Shown: positions 35,830-46,202 of the stretch, one piece after another
How the letters are laid out: each line of letters begins with the position of its first letter
How positions within the stretch are numbered: position 1 is the stretch's first letter
Source: Flavobacterium xanthum
Lineage (GTDB): Bacteria > Bacteroidota > Bacteroidia > Flavobacteriales > Flavobacteriaceae
DNA: 64,000 bases
Reading direction: 5' to 3'
Assembly (NCBI RefSeq): GCF_900142695.1
Contig: NZ_FRBU01000008.1
Coordinates: 1 to 64,000 of the forward strand
Notes under the pieces: generated by a model
Database searches by the model: none
What the model was told of the DNA's origin: nothing
What the model saw: only the letters and a program-made list of their open reading frames with translations
Program-made: the position numbers and the translations under genes

Positions 35830-36459
35830 TTATTTTTCAAAAGCGTAAACTAGCGTAAAATCTTCGATTTCCTCAAAATAGATGTCAAAATCCTTCACAT
35901 AACTATTAAAGTGGAGTTCGGTGTTAACTTTCTTATTTTCTAAATCAAAAGACTGAACTTTGATATGCTCTTTGAAACTAATTCCTTTTTCGTTTCTAAT
36001 TTTAAAAATAGCTTCTTTCGCACCCCAAATTACGGTAACTTTTCGAATATATTCATCACTTTGCGGATCCAAGAACTGAAATTCCGAGTCGCAGAATTTA
36101 TCCGCAATTCGGATAATCTTGTCTCTCTGCAATTCGATGTCGATTCCTACGGTTTTACTGCTGACGATAATCGCCGAAAACTCATGGGAATGGGTAATCG
36201 AAATGTGTTTGCCGTCCTGTAAATGCGGTTTTCCTAATTCGTCATAATACAGATCAAAATCGCTGTAGCCTAGTTCTTGAAACAACTTCCGAACGCTGAG
36301 AAAAGCACGCTGGTGCAATTGCGATTTCATTCCCTGGAGACGTATAGCATTTTTATCGTTTAACTGAACTTGATTGTGGAGCTCTTCAAAGGATTCGGTT
36401 ATTTTCCAAACTAGAATTTGGGTGTCTGTACTAAAGTGGATGGTTTTGAATAATGGCAT
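35830..36459 (-). CDS. 4'-phosphopantetheinyl transferase
   Basis: About 209 residues of the Sfp/AcpT-like superfamily, which activates carrier proteins with the CoA arm. The two diagnostic motifs are VGIDIEL near residue 108 and WGAKEAIFK near 156, with the upstream ISITHSHEFSAI. The longest frame (to 36558) adds 33 residues that run into a dispersed repeat; MPLFKTIHF at 36459 is the better start. No polyketide or peptide synthetase genes are nearby, so it may serve fatty-acid or other carriers. Confidence 0.88.
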   Translation of the reverse strand: MPLFKTIHFSTDTQILVWKITESFEELHNQVQLNDKNAIRLQGMKSQLHQRAFLSVRKLFQELGYSDFDLYYDELGKPHLQDGKHISITHSHEFSAIIVSSKTVGIDIELQRDKIIRIADKFCDSEFQFLDPQSDEYIRKVTVIWGAKEAIFKIRNEKGISFKEHIKVQSFDLENKKVNTELHFNSYVKDFDIYFEEIEDFTLVYAFEK

Positions 36460-36478
36460 GGTAGTATTCTGATTTTTA

Positions 36479-36556
36479 GCCCCGATTGAAGTGGAAATCC
36501 TTTTTATTTTTCCTTTAAAAATAAAAAGATTGCAACAAAAAGCGGGAAATAGCTCC
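36479..36556 (+). repeat. dispersed flavobacterial hairpin repeat, copy 2
   Basis: Reads CCCCGATTGAAGTGGAAATCC, a hairpin with arms TTTTTATTTTT and AAAAATAAAAA, then GATTGCAACAAAAAGCGGGAA. It is the same unit as the copies near 11.1 and 48.9 kb. Confidence 0.7.
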
Positions 36557-36708
36557 AAAAATTAAAAAATATTGGGCTTAAAAAAATTATTTTACTGATT
36601 TTTAAAACATTACAAAATTAAACAATTCATAAATATTTGTGATTCCTTTTAAAATCACAACTTATTATGTAATTTTGCAAAAAATTTACACTTACAAATA
36701 TACTATAA

Positions 36709-38025
36709 ATGAGTACTACAACTATGCCTTTTGTGGCTTTCAAAGTAAAAGACATTTCTCTAGCGGCTTGGGGAAGAAAAGAAATTGAACTAGCAGAAGC
36801 TGAAATGCCAGGTTTAATGGCGCTTCGTGCTGAATATAAAAACGAACAACCACTTGCTGGTTCTCGTATTGCAGGATGTTTGCACATGACAATCCAGACT
36901 GCGGTTTTGATTGAAACTTTAATCGCGCTTGGAGCTGAGGTGACTTGGTCTTCATGCAACATTTTCTCTACTCAAGATCAAGCTGCTGCTGCAATTGCTG
37001 CTGCTGGTATTCAAGTGTATGCGTGGAAAGGATTGAACGAGGAAGATTTTGACTGGTGTATTGAGCAAACCTTATTCTTTGGTGAAGACAGAAAACCATT
37101 GAATATGATTCTTGACGATGGTGGAGATTTAACGAATATGGTTATTGACCGTTACCCAGAATTAGTTGCTGGAATTAAAGGATTGTCTGAAGAAACTACA
37201 ACAGGAGTTCACAGATTGTACGAAAGAGTAAAAGCGGGAACATTGCCAATGCCAGCAATCAACGTGAATGACTCGGTTACTAAATCGAAATTTGATAACA
37301 AATACGGTTGTAAAGAATCTGCAGTTGATGCGGTTCGTCGTGCAACTGATATTATGCTTGCTGCCAAAAGAGTAATTGTTTGTGGTTACGGTGATGTAGG
37401 AAAAGGAACTGCAGCTTCGTTTAGAGGTGCTGGTTCTATTGTTACCGTTACTGAAATTGACCCAATTTGCGCGCTTCAAGCGGCAATGGACGGTTTTGAA
37501 GTAAAAAAATTAGATACTGTTATTGCAACTGCTGATATTATCATCACAACTACTGGAAATAAAGATATCGTTTTAGGATCTCATTTCGAAAAAATGAAAG
37601 ACAAAACTATCGTTTGTAACATTGGACATTTTGATAACGAAATTGATATGGCTTGGTTGAACACCAACCACGGTGCATCAAAAGTTGAAATCAAACCACA
37701 AGTAGATAAATACACCATTGCTGGAAATGACATCATCCTTTTGGCTGAAGGTCGTTTAGTAAACCTTGGTTGTGCTACAGGTCACCCAAGTTTTGTAATG
37801 AGTAACTCCTTCACCAACCAAACGCTAGCTCAAATCGAATTGTGGAAAAACAGTGCGGCATACAACAATGACGTATACATGTTGCCAAAACATTTAGATG
37901 AGAAAGTAGCCATGTTACACTTAGCTAAATTAGGTGTTGAATTAGAGACTTTACGTAGTGATCAAGCGGATTATATTGGTGTTCCTGTTGAAGGCCCATT
38001 CAAACCAGAATATTACAGATACTAG
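36709..38025 (+). CDS. ahcY: S-adenosylhomocysteine hydrolase
   Basis: A 438-residue enzyme that cleaves S-adenosylhomocysteine to adenosine and homocysteine. NAD-binding [17 protein letters not shown] near residue 225, the substrate site [13 protein letters not shown] near 58, [13 protein letters not shown] near 84 and the conserved end KPEYYRY are present. Full length. Monocistronic: a repeat lies upstream and a terminator at 38077-38106 follows. Confidence 0.97.
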   Translation: MSTTTMPFVAFKVKDISLAAWGRKEIELAEAEMPGLMALRAEYKNEQPLAGSRIAGCLHMTIQTAVLIETLIALGAEVTWSSCNIFSTQDQAAAAIAAAGIQVYAWKGLNEEDFDWCIEQTLFFGEDRKPLNMILDDGGDLTNMVIDRYPELVAGIKGLSEETTTGVHRLYERVKAGTLPMPAINVNDSVTKSKFDNKYGCKESAVDAVRRATDIMLAAKRVIVCGYGDVGKGTAASFRGAGSIVTVTEIDPICALQAAMDGFEVKKLDTVIATADIIITTTGNKDIVLGSHFEKMKDKTIVCNIGHFDNEIDMAWLNTNHGASKVEIKPQVDKYTIAGNDIILLAEGRLVNLGCATGHPSFVMSNSFTNQTLAQIELWKNSAAYNNDVYMLPKHLDEKVAMLHLAKLGVELETLRSDQADYIGVPVEGPFKPEYYRY

Positions 38026-38076
38026 TCCTATTTGACATTCCGACAAAGGAGCAATCTGATTTATGATTTCATATTT

Positions 38077-38106
38077 AAAACCCTTGCAGCGATGTAAGGG
38101 TTTTTT
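38077..38106 (+). terminator. ahcY terminator
   Basis: AAAACCCTT...AAGGGTTTTTT: arms AACCCTTGC and GTAAGGGTT enclose a short loop, and a T-run follows. It lies about 50 bp after the ahcY stop. Confidence 0.85.
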
Positions 38107-38107
38107 G

Positions 38108-38217
38108 TTTTGGGCGTGACCCTGCGTAAAAACTGCGGGTCGGGCTTTTCACTTCAATCTTTACTCCACTGCGTTCCATAAAGGATTTCCATTGCAATCC
38201 CTCACGCTCCTGGACGT
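38108..38217 (-). repeat. dispersed hairpin repeat, copy 3 (inverted, diverged)
   Basis: On the minus strand this reads GGGATTGCAATGGAAATCC, a short hairpin CTTTA...TAAAG, then GATTGAAGTGAAAAGCCCG, matching the outer blocks of the other copies. GGGCGTGACCC at the left edge also recurs near 19311. Confidence 0.55.
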
Positions 38218-38956
38218 GTTTCGACATTGGAACACTAAACAGCTATTTTTAATATTAAAAAACCAACTTAAAAAAACGCTCCTATTTATCATACTATGCC
38301 CTCTTCCTACAAATAAATAAAAATTTGCTCCATCAAAACCACAAATAGAAAATCCATTTAGCGCCATAAATCAACGTAGAAAAGCCTCAAATTTAACAAC
38401 AATCGAACCTCTTTCTCAAAGCAACAAAAAGGTTGTAAGAGCAAAGCTGGCAACCGAAGTATAGAAACTAATAAAAATAATTGCAAGAAAAATGGGAAAA
38501 TAAGGTCCTTTAAAAGCAATGCAAGAGTCTAAATAAGATAGCCCAGAAAAATAGTAGCAGTATTACTAACTAAACGTATTAGCTAGGTTTTTTTTAAAAA
38601 AATTATCTGTTAAAACTAAATATAATCTCAACACCTCTAATAAAACCCTTTAATTAGCATTTTATAGTACGTTTAACCTGCCCCTCCATTTATATTCTTT
38701 AATCGATAGAAAAATAGTTGCGCTCTACACCCAAAAAAAATTCCTAAATTATTTCACAACGGTACCTAAAAATTTAAAAGACATTTTGTTAAGATGGAGA
38801 CGGGTTTTTCTACAAATGGAGATAATGGATGATTTATATGATAACCTATACTAATCATTCCACGCAAAACCATGTGGCAATTATGAAACTTATTCCTAAA
38901 ATTATACAATAGTATATCCCATTATAATACTTAATTTTATATTTATTGATTTAATT
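38218..38956. other. long gene-free interval
   Basis: About 740 bp with no credible gene. A stretch around 38370-38455 reads open for about 30 codons (QRRKASNLTTIEPLSQSN) and then meets stops, so it may be a worn-out coding remnant I cannot identify. The rest is AT-rich without repeats. Confidence 0.4.
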
Positions 38957-39073
38957 ATGATGAATGATAGTAACTGGAGTTCAGGAATGGGTTGGGGAAT
39001 GTGGGTAATTCCGCCTGTTGTAATTATAATTATTGTTATTATTGTTTTAAAAAGAAACCGTAACAGCAAATAA
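38957..39073 (+). CDS. 38-residue single-span membrane peptide
   Basis: The frame is M-M-N-D-S-N-W-S-S-G followed by MGWGMW, then PPVVIIIIVIIVLKRNRNSK. It has a Trp/Met/Gly-rich N-terminus, one strongly hydrophobic span (about 17-31) and a basic tail, so it would sit with the tail inside. Either of two adjacent ATGs could start it. Met-rich short membrane peptides occur near copper genes, and a copper-storage-like gene follows at 39253. Existence as a gene is inferred from composition. Confidence 0.5.
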   Translation: MMNDSNWSSGMGWGMWVIPPVVIIIIVIIVLKRNRNSK

Positions 39074-39252
39074 ATTTAGAGCAAGTTTAAGCAATCTTTT
39101 CTAACTCTTTAATAAAGAGTTGCTATTTGGACATAAAAAACTAGAAAAAATTAACCGCTTTGCTTTAAAAAATTATTGTTTAAAATCGAGCAACAGCGAA
39201 ACTGAAGAACAGGCAACAGGGTTTCTGAAGAACTATTATAAACACTACCAAA

Positions 39253-39576
39253 ATGGAAAATACAAAAATGGAAAGTTGCGTTGCAGCTTGTGAAACATGT
39301 GTTGAAGCATGCGAAACCTGCGCTACTGAAAACAAGGGAATGGCAGGAATGGAAAATTGCACAGAACTTTGCAATACCTGTAAGGACGCCTGCAATGAGT
39401 TAATTACTGCAAGTAAAAATAATGCAGACAATTTAGATGAACTTTGCAAAAAATGTGAAGAAGCGTGTACTGCATGTGCAACGGAATGTGAAAAACATAC
39501 AGATATGGAACAGTGTATGAAATGTGCTGACGCTTGTCGCAAGTGTGCATCGGCATGTAAAGCTATGCTTGCGTAG
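39253..39576 (+). CDS. four-helix-bundle copper-binding protein (Csp-like)
   Basis: A 107-residue protein with 19 cysteines, spaced mainly as CX3C, CX2C and CX6C along predicted helices (CVAACETCVEACETC near the start, CMKCADACRKCASAC near the end). This is the pattern of Csp copper-storage proteins, which bind many Cu(I) ions through Cys lining a helix bundle. It lacks a signal peptide, so it is probably cytosolic like Csp3. A terminator follows at 39636. Confidence 0.88.
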   Translation: MENTKMESCVAACETCVEACETCATENKGMAGMENCTELCNTCKDACNELITASKNNADNLDELCKKCEEACTACATECEKHTDMEQCMKCADACRKCASACKAMLA

Positions 39577-39635
39577 TTGATCAGTAAATTAGCGTTATAA
39601 TAAAGTAAACAATTTCGATTTTAATATAATGTACT

Positions 39636-39668
39636 AAACCCGTCAGCTTTAAGCGAGACGGGTTTTTT
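39636..39668 (+). terminator. terminator after the copper-binding protein
   Basis: AAACCCGTC and GACGGGTTT pair with a 15-nt loop region and are followed by TTTT. The next 240 bp to tadA contain no gene. Confidence 0.85.
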
Positions 39669-39908
39669 TAATAAATTACAAACATAGTTATTCTCTAAAT
39701 GAAAGTATCAAAAAATAAGTTATATCTTATACAAAATATATTTGAATTTGGGACTAAGGATCGTGTACTTCCCTGTTTTAGAGATTTTTAATATTTTAAA
39801 AATAGAAAGTTTCGTAATTTAAAAATTGACACTAATTTTATAATTCGCGGCAATAAAACGAGAACGCATATTCAATTCTCAATTGAAATAAAGAGAGGAG
39901 CGTCTTGT

Positions 39909-40352
39909 TCATTTCCTCTTTTCTTTAAAAAAACGCTTCATTACATCAGCCGCTTCTGCGGCTAACACACCGCTAACCACTTTGGTTTTAGGATGCAATT
40001 GTGTTCCCATTTTGACAAAACCACGGTTTTCATCTGTGGCTCCATATACGATTCTCGAAATCTGACTCCAATACAAAGCGCCTGCACACATCTGACAAGG
40101 TTCCAGTGTGACATAAAGCGTGCAACCAATCAAATATTTCCCACCAAGATAATTCGCAGCAGCAGTAATAGATTGCATCTCCGCATGAGCCGTAACGTCA
40201 TGGAGTAATTCGGTTAAATTATGACTGCTGGCAATCACTTTATTATCAATAACAATAACGGCGCCTACAGGAATTTCCTCTTTATCAAAAGCCATGACAG
40301 CTTCCTGCAACGCTTTTTTCATAAAATATTCGTCAGTGAAAGGATTTATCAT
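39909..40352 (-). CDS. tadA: tRNA-specific adenosine deaminase TadA-like
   Basis: About 147 residues of the cytidine-deaminase fold. The zinc site is HAEMQSI (His and catalytic Glu) and PCQMCAGAL (two Cys). It converts wobble adenosine 34 to inosine in tRNA-Arg if it is TadA; guanine deaminase activity is the alternative. I start at the ATG at 40352 (MINPFTDEYF), since the longer frame only adds 15 atypical residues. Confidence 0.88.
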   Translation of the reverse strand: MINPFTDEYFMKKALQEAVMAFDKEEIPVGAVIVIDNKVIASSHNLTELLHDVTAHAEMQSITAAANYLGGKYLIGCTLYVTLEPCQMCAGALYWSQISRIVYGATDENRGFVKMGTQLHPKTKVVSGVLAAEAADVMKRFFKEKRK

Positions 40353-40446
40353 GGTATCAACGGCAAATTTTGCAAATTTAAATTCTTTGTGGAACAAGTT
40401 TTTTTATCGAATGTAAAAATACAATTCCAAATCGTATATTTGCTTT

Positions 40447-42228
40447 ATGTCAGCTAATTTACTTTTAAACCTAAACAGCCCCGCCGATTTACGCCAGCTA
40501 GAGGAAACGCAACTACCTCAAGTAGCTCAAGAGTTGCGCAACTTCATTATCGATATTGTCGCCGTTAAAGAGGGGCATTTAGGAGCTAGTTTAGGTGTTG
40601 TCGAACTTACGATCGCCTTGCATTATGTTTTTGATACCCCAAATGATTTATTGGTTTGGGATGTTGGTCATCAGGCTTACGGACACAAAATAATAACGGG
40701 AAGAAGAGATGTTTTTCATACCAACAGGCAGTTGGGCGGCATTTCCGGTTTCCCAAAAAGAAGTGAAAGTGTCTATGATACCTTTGGCGTAGGCCACTCC
40801 TCTACTTCTATTTCGGCAGCCTTGGGAATGGCAATAGCTTCTAATTTAAAAGGAGATTACAACAAACAACATATTGCAGTCATTGGCGATGCCTCGATAG
40901 CCTCAGGAATGGCTTTTGAAGGCTTAAATCACGCCGGAGTTACTGATGCTAATTTATTAGTCATTCTAAATGATAATGCTATTGGTATTGATCCCAGCGT
41001 AGGCGCTTTGAAACAATATTTAACTGCAGTAAAAGCAGGGAAAAATCCGAGACAGAACAACATGATTAAATCATTGAATTTTGATTATTCGGGACCTATT
41101 GACGGTCATGATATTTTTGCCGTAATTAAAGAATTGAAACGTTTACAAAAAATAAAAGGACCCAAGTTCCTTCACATCATTACAACGAAGGGTAAAGGAT
41201 TACAGCAAGCCGAAGAAAATCAGGTAATTTACCATGCTCCTGGCAAATTTGATGCTTCAACTGGAGTACTTCAGCCCAAATCCGAAGAAAATTTACCTCC
41301 TAAATATCAGGATGTTTTTGGCTTGACCATTTTAGACTTAGCTAGAAAAAACGAAAAAATTATAGGGATTACACCTGCGATGCCTTCAGGCTCTTCCTTA
41401 AAATTCATGATGGATGAATTCCCAAAACGGGCCTTTGATGTTGGAATTGCAGAACAACATGCGGTAACTTTAGCCGCAGGAATGGCAACCCAAGGAATGA
41501 TCGTTTATTGCAATATTTATTCTACATTTTTGCAAAGAGCATACGACCAAGTGATTCATGATGTGGCTTTACAAAATCTTCCAGTAATTTTTTGTTTGGA
41601 TAGAGCGGGTTTAGTGGGAGAAGACGGAGCAACACATCACGGTGTTTTTGATATAGCCTACTTGCGTTGTATTCCCAATATAATTGTGTATGCCCCTAGC
41701 AACGAAATTGCGTTACAAAATATTTTATATACCGCCCAATTAGGATTAAATAATCCAATCGCGATTCGGTATCCACGAGGACGTGGAGTAATTACTAATT
41801 GGCAAGCTAAAAATTTAGGAAAGTATCAAGAAATAGAAATCGGTAGAAGCATTTGCAATAAGAAAGGCTCAAGAATTGCTGTCTTATCAAATGGGAGCAT
41901 CGGTAACAATGTTACTTTGGCTATAGCCAAAATGCAACATCCAGAAACTATTGCGCATTATGATTTTTCCTTTGTAAAGCCACTAGATGAAAAGGAATTA
42001 CATACCCTATTCAACAACTTCAAAACAATAGTAACTATTGAAGACGGAACTGTAAAAGGGGGTTTTGGAAGTGCGATTCTTGAATTTGCCTCTGAAAATA
42101 GTTATACCTCAAAAATAACCGTTCTTGGTATTCCAGATGAGTTTATAGAACAGGGAACTGTAGCCGAATTACAACAATACTGCAAAATTGACGTTAAAAG
42201 TCTTGAAATCCTTTTTTCAAACTATTAA
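40447..42228 (+). CDS. dxs: 1-deoxy-D-xylulose-5-phosphate synthase
   Basis: A 593-residue thiamine-pyrophosphate enzyme of the MEP isoprenoid pathway, making DXP that also feeds ThiG. Motifs: GHLGASLGVVELTIALH near residue 44, VWDVGHQAYGHKI near 77, the TPP-binding GDASIASGMAFEGLNHAG, AEQHAVTLAAGMA and DRAGLVGEDGATHHG near 400. It reads GDA where most family members have GDG at the TPP motif. Slightly shorter than the usual 620 residues. Confidence 0.95.
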   Translation: MSANLLLNLNSPADLRQLEETQLPQVAQELRNFIIDIVAVKEGHLGASLGVVELTIALHYVFDTPNDLLVWDVGHQAYGHKIITGRRDVFHTNRQLGGISGFPKRSESVYDTFGVGHSSTSISAALGMAIASNLKGDYNKQHIAVIGDASIASGMAFEGLNHAGVTDANLLVILNDNAIGIDPSVGALKQYLTAVKAGKNPRQNNMIKSLNFDYSGPIDGHDIFAVIKELKRLQKIKGPKFLHIITTKGKGLQQAEENQVIYHAPGKFDASTGVLQPKSEENLPPKYQDVFGLTILDLARKNEKIIGITPAMPSGSSLKFMMDEFPKRAFDVGIAEQHAVTLAAGMATQGMIVYCNIYSTFLQRAYDQVIHDVALQNLPVIFCLDRAGLVGEDGATHHGVFDIAYLRCIPNIIVYAPSNEIALQNILYTAQLGLNNPIAIRYPRGRGVITNWQAKNLGKYQEIEIGRSICNKKGSRIAVLSNGSIGNNVTLAIAKMQHPETIAHYDFSFVKPLDEKELHTLFNNFKTIVTIEDGTVKGGFGSAILEFASENSYTSKITVLGIPDEFIEQGTVAELQQYCKIDVKSLEILFSNY

Positions 42229-42371
42229 AATAATTATTTTGCCCTCTTAAACAAAATCGGTGATGAATTCAAAATAGCCAGTATATAGTGAGCCTGTTTT
42301 CATTGCATATCGGTATTGTAGAAGAAAATTATTGACTAAAAAACACCTATAATCCGTATAACGCCCCCGAA

Positions 42372-43406
42372 ATGAAATTGTTAACCTACACGCTACTATT
42401 CCTTACCTGCTCCATCTCTTTTAATTGTTTATCTCAAGAAGTAACAAAAACATTTTTATACGATACGATTAGACCTGCCATTACAGTATTGGGCGCAAAA
42501 AAATCGCTAACTGTACCACTCAAAATACAAACTAAAACGCATTACCTTCCCTTAACCTATTGGAGTAAAAAAAACAGTTTAGGGTTTGATATTTCTGAAG
42601 TCGCCTTTATCAATTGGAGTGCAGGAGGAACTAGTTCGATTTCAGGATTATTTAAAGGTAAATTCCACAGAGTTTATAACCGAAGTAATTACAATTGGTC
42701 AAACGAACTAATTTTTAAATATGGGTTGAATAAACAAGACGGAATAGACTTACGAAAAACAGAAGATGCGATTCAGTTTAACTCTACTTTTGGCTATCGA
42801 AAAGACACGCTATCTAATTGGTTCCATTCGGCTAAATTTAATTTCAATACGCAATTCACTAATGGTTATGCCTATCCAAATACGGAAAAAGCCATCTCAA
42901 AACCTTTTGCTCCGGCATACATTTTTATGGGAATAGGTGCTGAAAACATAGATAAGGAAAAGAGAAGAACATTTTATATCTCGCCATTTACCTTTAAAAC
43001 CACCCTAGTTTTAGATCAAAGACTTGCTGATCAAGGAGCCTTTGGCGTTCCTAAAGCCACTTATGATTTAGATGGAAATCTACTTACAGAAGGGGAAAAA
43101 TCAAAAATTGAACTTGGTTTTTTAATTACTAATAAATACAAAAAAGAGATTTTCAAAAATATCATTTTAGAAAATCGGTTGAGTTTATATTCTGATTATG
43201 TAAATCGTTTTGGAAACATTGATATTGATTGTGATTTGCAAGTAGAGCTCGTGGTAAATCAATATGTGAAAGCTAATATTGGAGCACATGTAATTTACGA
43301 CGACGACATCAAATCAAAAAGAGAAATCGCAGGAATACAAGTAACTGAGGGACCAAAAACACAAATAAGACAAGCTATTGGGGTTGGAATAGAATATATA
43401 TTTTAA
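42372..43406 (+). CDS. DUF3078 envelope protein
   Basis: A 344-residue protein with a signal peptide (ISFNCLSQE) and the DUF3078 pattern: WSKKNSLGFDISEVAFINW near residue 64, then many beta strands ending GVGIEYIF. It is probably an outer-membrane or periplasmic beta-structured protein. The function of the family is unknown. It lies 143 bp after dxs, and a bidirectional terminator follows. Confidence 0.85.
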   Translation: MKLLTYTLLFLTCSISFNCLSQEVTKTFLYDTIRPAITVLGAKKSLTVPLKIQTKTHYLPLTYWSKKNSLGFDISEVAFINWSAGGTSSISGLFKGKFHRVYNRSNYNWSNELIFKYGLNKQDGIDLRKTEDAIQFNSTFGYRKDTLSNWFHSAKFNFNTQFTNGYAYPNTEKAISKPFAPAYIFMGIGAENIDKEKRRTFYISPFTFKTTLVLDQRLADQGAFGVPKATYDLDGNLLTEGEKSKIELGFLITNKYKKEIFKNIILENRLSLYSDYVNRFGNIDIDCDLQVELVVNQYVKANIGAHVIYDDDIKSKREIAGIQVTEGPKTQIRQAIGVGIEYIF

Positions 43407-43413
43407 ATAAAAA

Positions 43414-43437
43414 AGTCCTGAAAAAACTTTCGGGACT
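43414..43437. terminator. bidirectional terminator
   Basis: AGTCCTGAAA (43414-43423) and TTTCGGGACT (43428-43437) pair with one G-U, flanked by A-rich and T-rich runs. It serves the two converging genes. Confidence 0.85.
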
Positions 43438-43450
43438 CTTTAAAATAAAA

Positions 43451-46111
43451 TTACTTTATGATGATTTTCTCTGTGTAGCTCAATCCTTCTCCTTTAATGT
43501 CCATTATATAAATACCTGGAGTGAGTTGGTTTAAATTAAACATTTTTTCGTTGTTAAAATCTTCTTTAGTGATAGAATAAACTTCTCTTCCTAAAATGTC
43601 AACTACTTTCATATCGACCGTACCACTATAGTTGTTAATTCGCACTGTAATATTTCCGTTAGATGGATTTGGAAAAACACTCATGACATTAGGATTATCA
43701 ACATCAACAACAGCTAACGAACAGTTTGGTCCAGCAGATGGTCTCGTAAAATCTTCAATTTGATCATTACCCACATCCGTACTACCCGCTGCTGCATTTG
43801 CACCTAAACCTCTAGCTGCAAAAACTTCCCAAATCATACAATAATCTTTTCCTCCTGTTATGGCTTGATCAGCTGCTAAAATTGCATTTCTGGCATCTAC
43901 AAAGGTTGGACTACAAGGCTGTAATTTAATACCATCTAAAACAATTCGCATCAGTTTGTTATTTCCTCCTGTACCACTATATTTATTATTGTCATACCCA
44001 TATTTATTGATGTAAGCCCATGTTAAATCCCATAGCATAGTGGCCCAAACAGATCCTACTCCGTGAACAGAAGTTTCCTCAACACCATTAGCGTCGAATG
44101 ATTGAAAATTATTAGTAAAGGCGTAAGTCATCGGATTATTAGCTCTATCTGTTGAGTACACATAATTTCTAATTCCCAATCCATCCGGAGATTGAGAAGA
44201 AACAAACGTACCGATTCCTCTTTTTGCACCACCAAAATCTCCCGGTTTCAACTGCATCATTAATGCAAACCAATCAGACCAACCTTCGCCCATTTGGTCC
44301 TTATTATTCAAACAACTAGAATTATTACTTCCACCAGCCAAACGAATCGAGATTCCATGTCCGTACTCATGCGCAATTATACCATTATCAAAATCTCCAT
44401 CTGCATTAACAAATGGTGTAGATTGTGTTTGTATTTTTACATTTACAGGGGCTGTCGTCATTTGGTTAATTATATCTTCCCCAATAGTGTTATTAACGCT
44501 AATTGCGGGTATCGTAATTCCTGCATCGGCACCTGACATCGATATATTTCCCTCCTCATTATTCACTACAATAACAGCAATCGCTCCAGCATTTTGCGCT
44601 GATTTTACTTTGACCACAAAATTGCAGCTTCCTCTTCTAAGTATAACAATTTTACCATTTAAAGCCGCTCTATTGGAAGGCGTTACGCATGCTTGTGAGG
44701 TGCCACCAGAACTGTCTAAATATAAAACCAAATCAGATTGTAAAAATTGAGGTGCGATAGGCAAATCAATACGTCCTGGACTGAAAGAGTTTTGAGTTGC
44801 CACATAATTTCCTGCCAAACTTGATGGTGAATTAATAATTAAAGGCCTAATTTCAGGACCTCTATTCCATAAAAACATTTGCATTCTACCTCTATTACCA
44901 TCTACAGGAGAAGAAAAATTTGCATTGTTCAAACTAGGAGGTGCCGCTGCCGAACCATCTTGAGCTTCGGCATTTACATAATCTCCCGCCTTTCCACCAC
45001 GATCATAATTGTTTTCTTGAAAATTACCACTAGCTTCATCAAAACCATACTGATACCAGACATCATGCATTACATTATTCATGTAAAAAAGATTGGTATT
45101 AGCTGCATTAATATATGTGGATGCGGCTATATTTGTTCCTCCATAAGGAAAATCAAACATTAAGTCTACACCTCCATCTGGGCTCGCTCCATCATCAATA
45201 TTAGCTGCTTTAAAATCATCTTTAGCCCACACATTATTACCTCGGGTTATCGTATAATCCGGACCAACTTGACCGTTAATGTCATGCCAGCCATAAGGAG
45301 ATGCCTTAGCATCTGAAGGATTCGAAATTAATTGGAAAGGACCATGGTTTGGACTTTCGAAATTAAATGGAATAACACGATAAGCACCTCCCGGCACAAA
45401 AGAAGATGGCCCAGTATAAATTTGTTTAGGAGTTGCCCCTAAATTTTCAATTTGCGATTTTTTTGTCACCGAAAAGGCTTGCTCTTGATGGAAACTGCAC
45501 GAAACAACTAAATCGTTTTTTTCTATCATTTTACCATTTAACGCATCGATTCTAACACTCCACAAATGATCATGAATTGGAGTGTGAATGGTAAAATCCC
45601 ATGCCAAGACCAATTTATTGTCTTTTGCTTGGTGATACACTAAAGTACCAATTACCGGTTCCTCAGTCCCAGTACCATTACTTATCCTAAACTTATGTGA
45701 CCCTACTTTATCTAAAACGGAAAAAGTAGTATTGGTTGTTATGCCTAAATGAAAATAGGCTTTCACTAGAGCATCCGTTGCAAGTAAAGTTGGATTTGTT
45801 GCGTTTACTTTCTGGGAGACATTATCAACTATTCTTTTTTGAACATCAATTACTTTTGTATTTTTTAAAGAAAAGTTAGAAACTGCCCTAAAAATTTCAA
45901 TTCCTTGGTAACGCTGAATAACATAACAGTTTTGGATTCCAGAAGTCGTAGTTCCACCTTCACTCTGAATTACCCAGTCGTTAAAATCACGATTTGAAAT
46001 AATGCTTTTCGCACTCGGAGTAGTTAGATATTGCTGAATAATTTCTCTATTCGATTGCGATAAAGCAAAAAATGGTATTAAAAAAAGTAAAAAAAGTATA
46101 TTTTTTTTCAT
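43451..46111 (-). CDS. secreted M36 (fungalysin-like) metallopeptidase with T9SS signal
   Basis: An 886-residue protease. Order: signal peptide (1-18, FFALSQ), an N-terminal propeptide of FTP type (to about 210), the M36 catalytic region containing an inserted PA domain (about 445-545), the zinc motif HEYGHGISIRLAGG near residue 570, and a C-terminal type IX secretion sorting domain (VFPNPSNGNITVRI through LTPGIYIMDIKGEG). It would be exported through the outer membrane and attached or released. A free-standing gene. Confidence 0.93.
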   Translation of the reverse strand: MKKNILFLLFLIPFFALSQSNREIIQQYLTTPSAKSIISNRDFNDWVIQSEGGTTTSGIQNCYVIQRYQGIEIFRAVSNFSLKNTKVIDVQKRIVDNVSQKVNATNPTLLATDALVKAYFHLGITTNTTFSVLDKVGSHKFRISNGTGTEEPVIGTLVYHQAKDNKLVLAWDFTIHTPIHDHLWSVRIDALNGKMIEKNDLVVSCSFHQEQAFSVTKKSQIENLGATPKQIYTGPSSFVPGGAYRVIPFNFESPNHGPFQLISNPSDAKASPYGWHDINGQVGPDYTITRGNNVWAKDDFKAANIDDGASPDGGVDLMFDFPYGGTNIAASTYINAANTNLFYMNNVMHDVWYQYGFDEASGNFQENNYDRGGKAGDYVNAEAQDGSAAAPPSLNNANFSSPVDGNRGRMQMFLWNRGPEIRPLIINSPSSLAGNYVATQNSFSPGRIDLPIAPQFLQSDLVLYLDSSGGTSQACVTPSNRAALNGKIVILRRGSCNFVVKVKSAQNAGAIAVIVVNNEEGNISMSGADAGITIPAISVNNTIGEDIINQMTTAPVNVKIQTQSTPFVNADGDFDNGIIAHEYGHGISIRLAGGSNNSSCLNNKDQMGEGWSDWFALMMQLKPGDFGGAKRGIGTFVSSQSPDGLGIRNYVYSTDRANNPMTYAFTNNFQSFDANGVEETSVHGVGSVWATMLWDLTWAYINKYGYDNNKYSGTGGNNKLMRIVLDGIKLQPCSPTFVDARNAILAADQAITGGKDYCMIWEVFAARGLGANAAAGSTDVGNDQIEDFTRPSAGPNCSLAVVDVDNPNVMSVFPNPSNGNITVRINNYSGTVDMKVVDILGREVYSITKEDFNNEKMFNLNQLTPGIYIMDIKGEGLSYTEKIIIK

Positions 46112-46202
46112 AAAAAATTATTAATTAGTCAATAAATAAATCTAAAAAACAAATCTAATTTTTTATATCTACATTAACAAATTAATAATGAGCACACAAT
46201 TG

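Noticed and set aside
36460..36558. 33-residue N-terminal extension of the phosphopantetheinyl transferase
   Set aside because: Reads through a dispersed hairpin repeat; the family start matches the ATG at 36459.
38161..38367. 68-codon minus-strand frame after ahcY
   Set aside because: Runs through an inverted repeat copy; no signal peptide or family trace.
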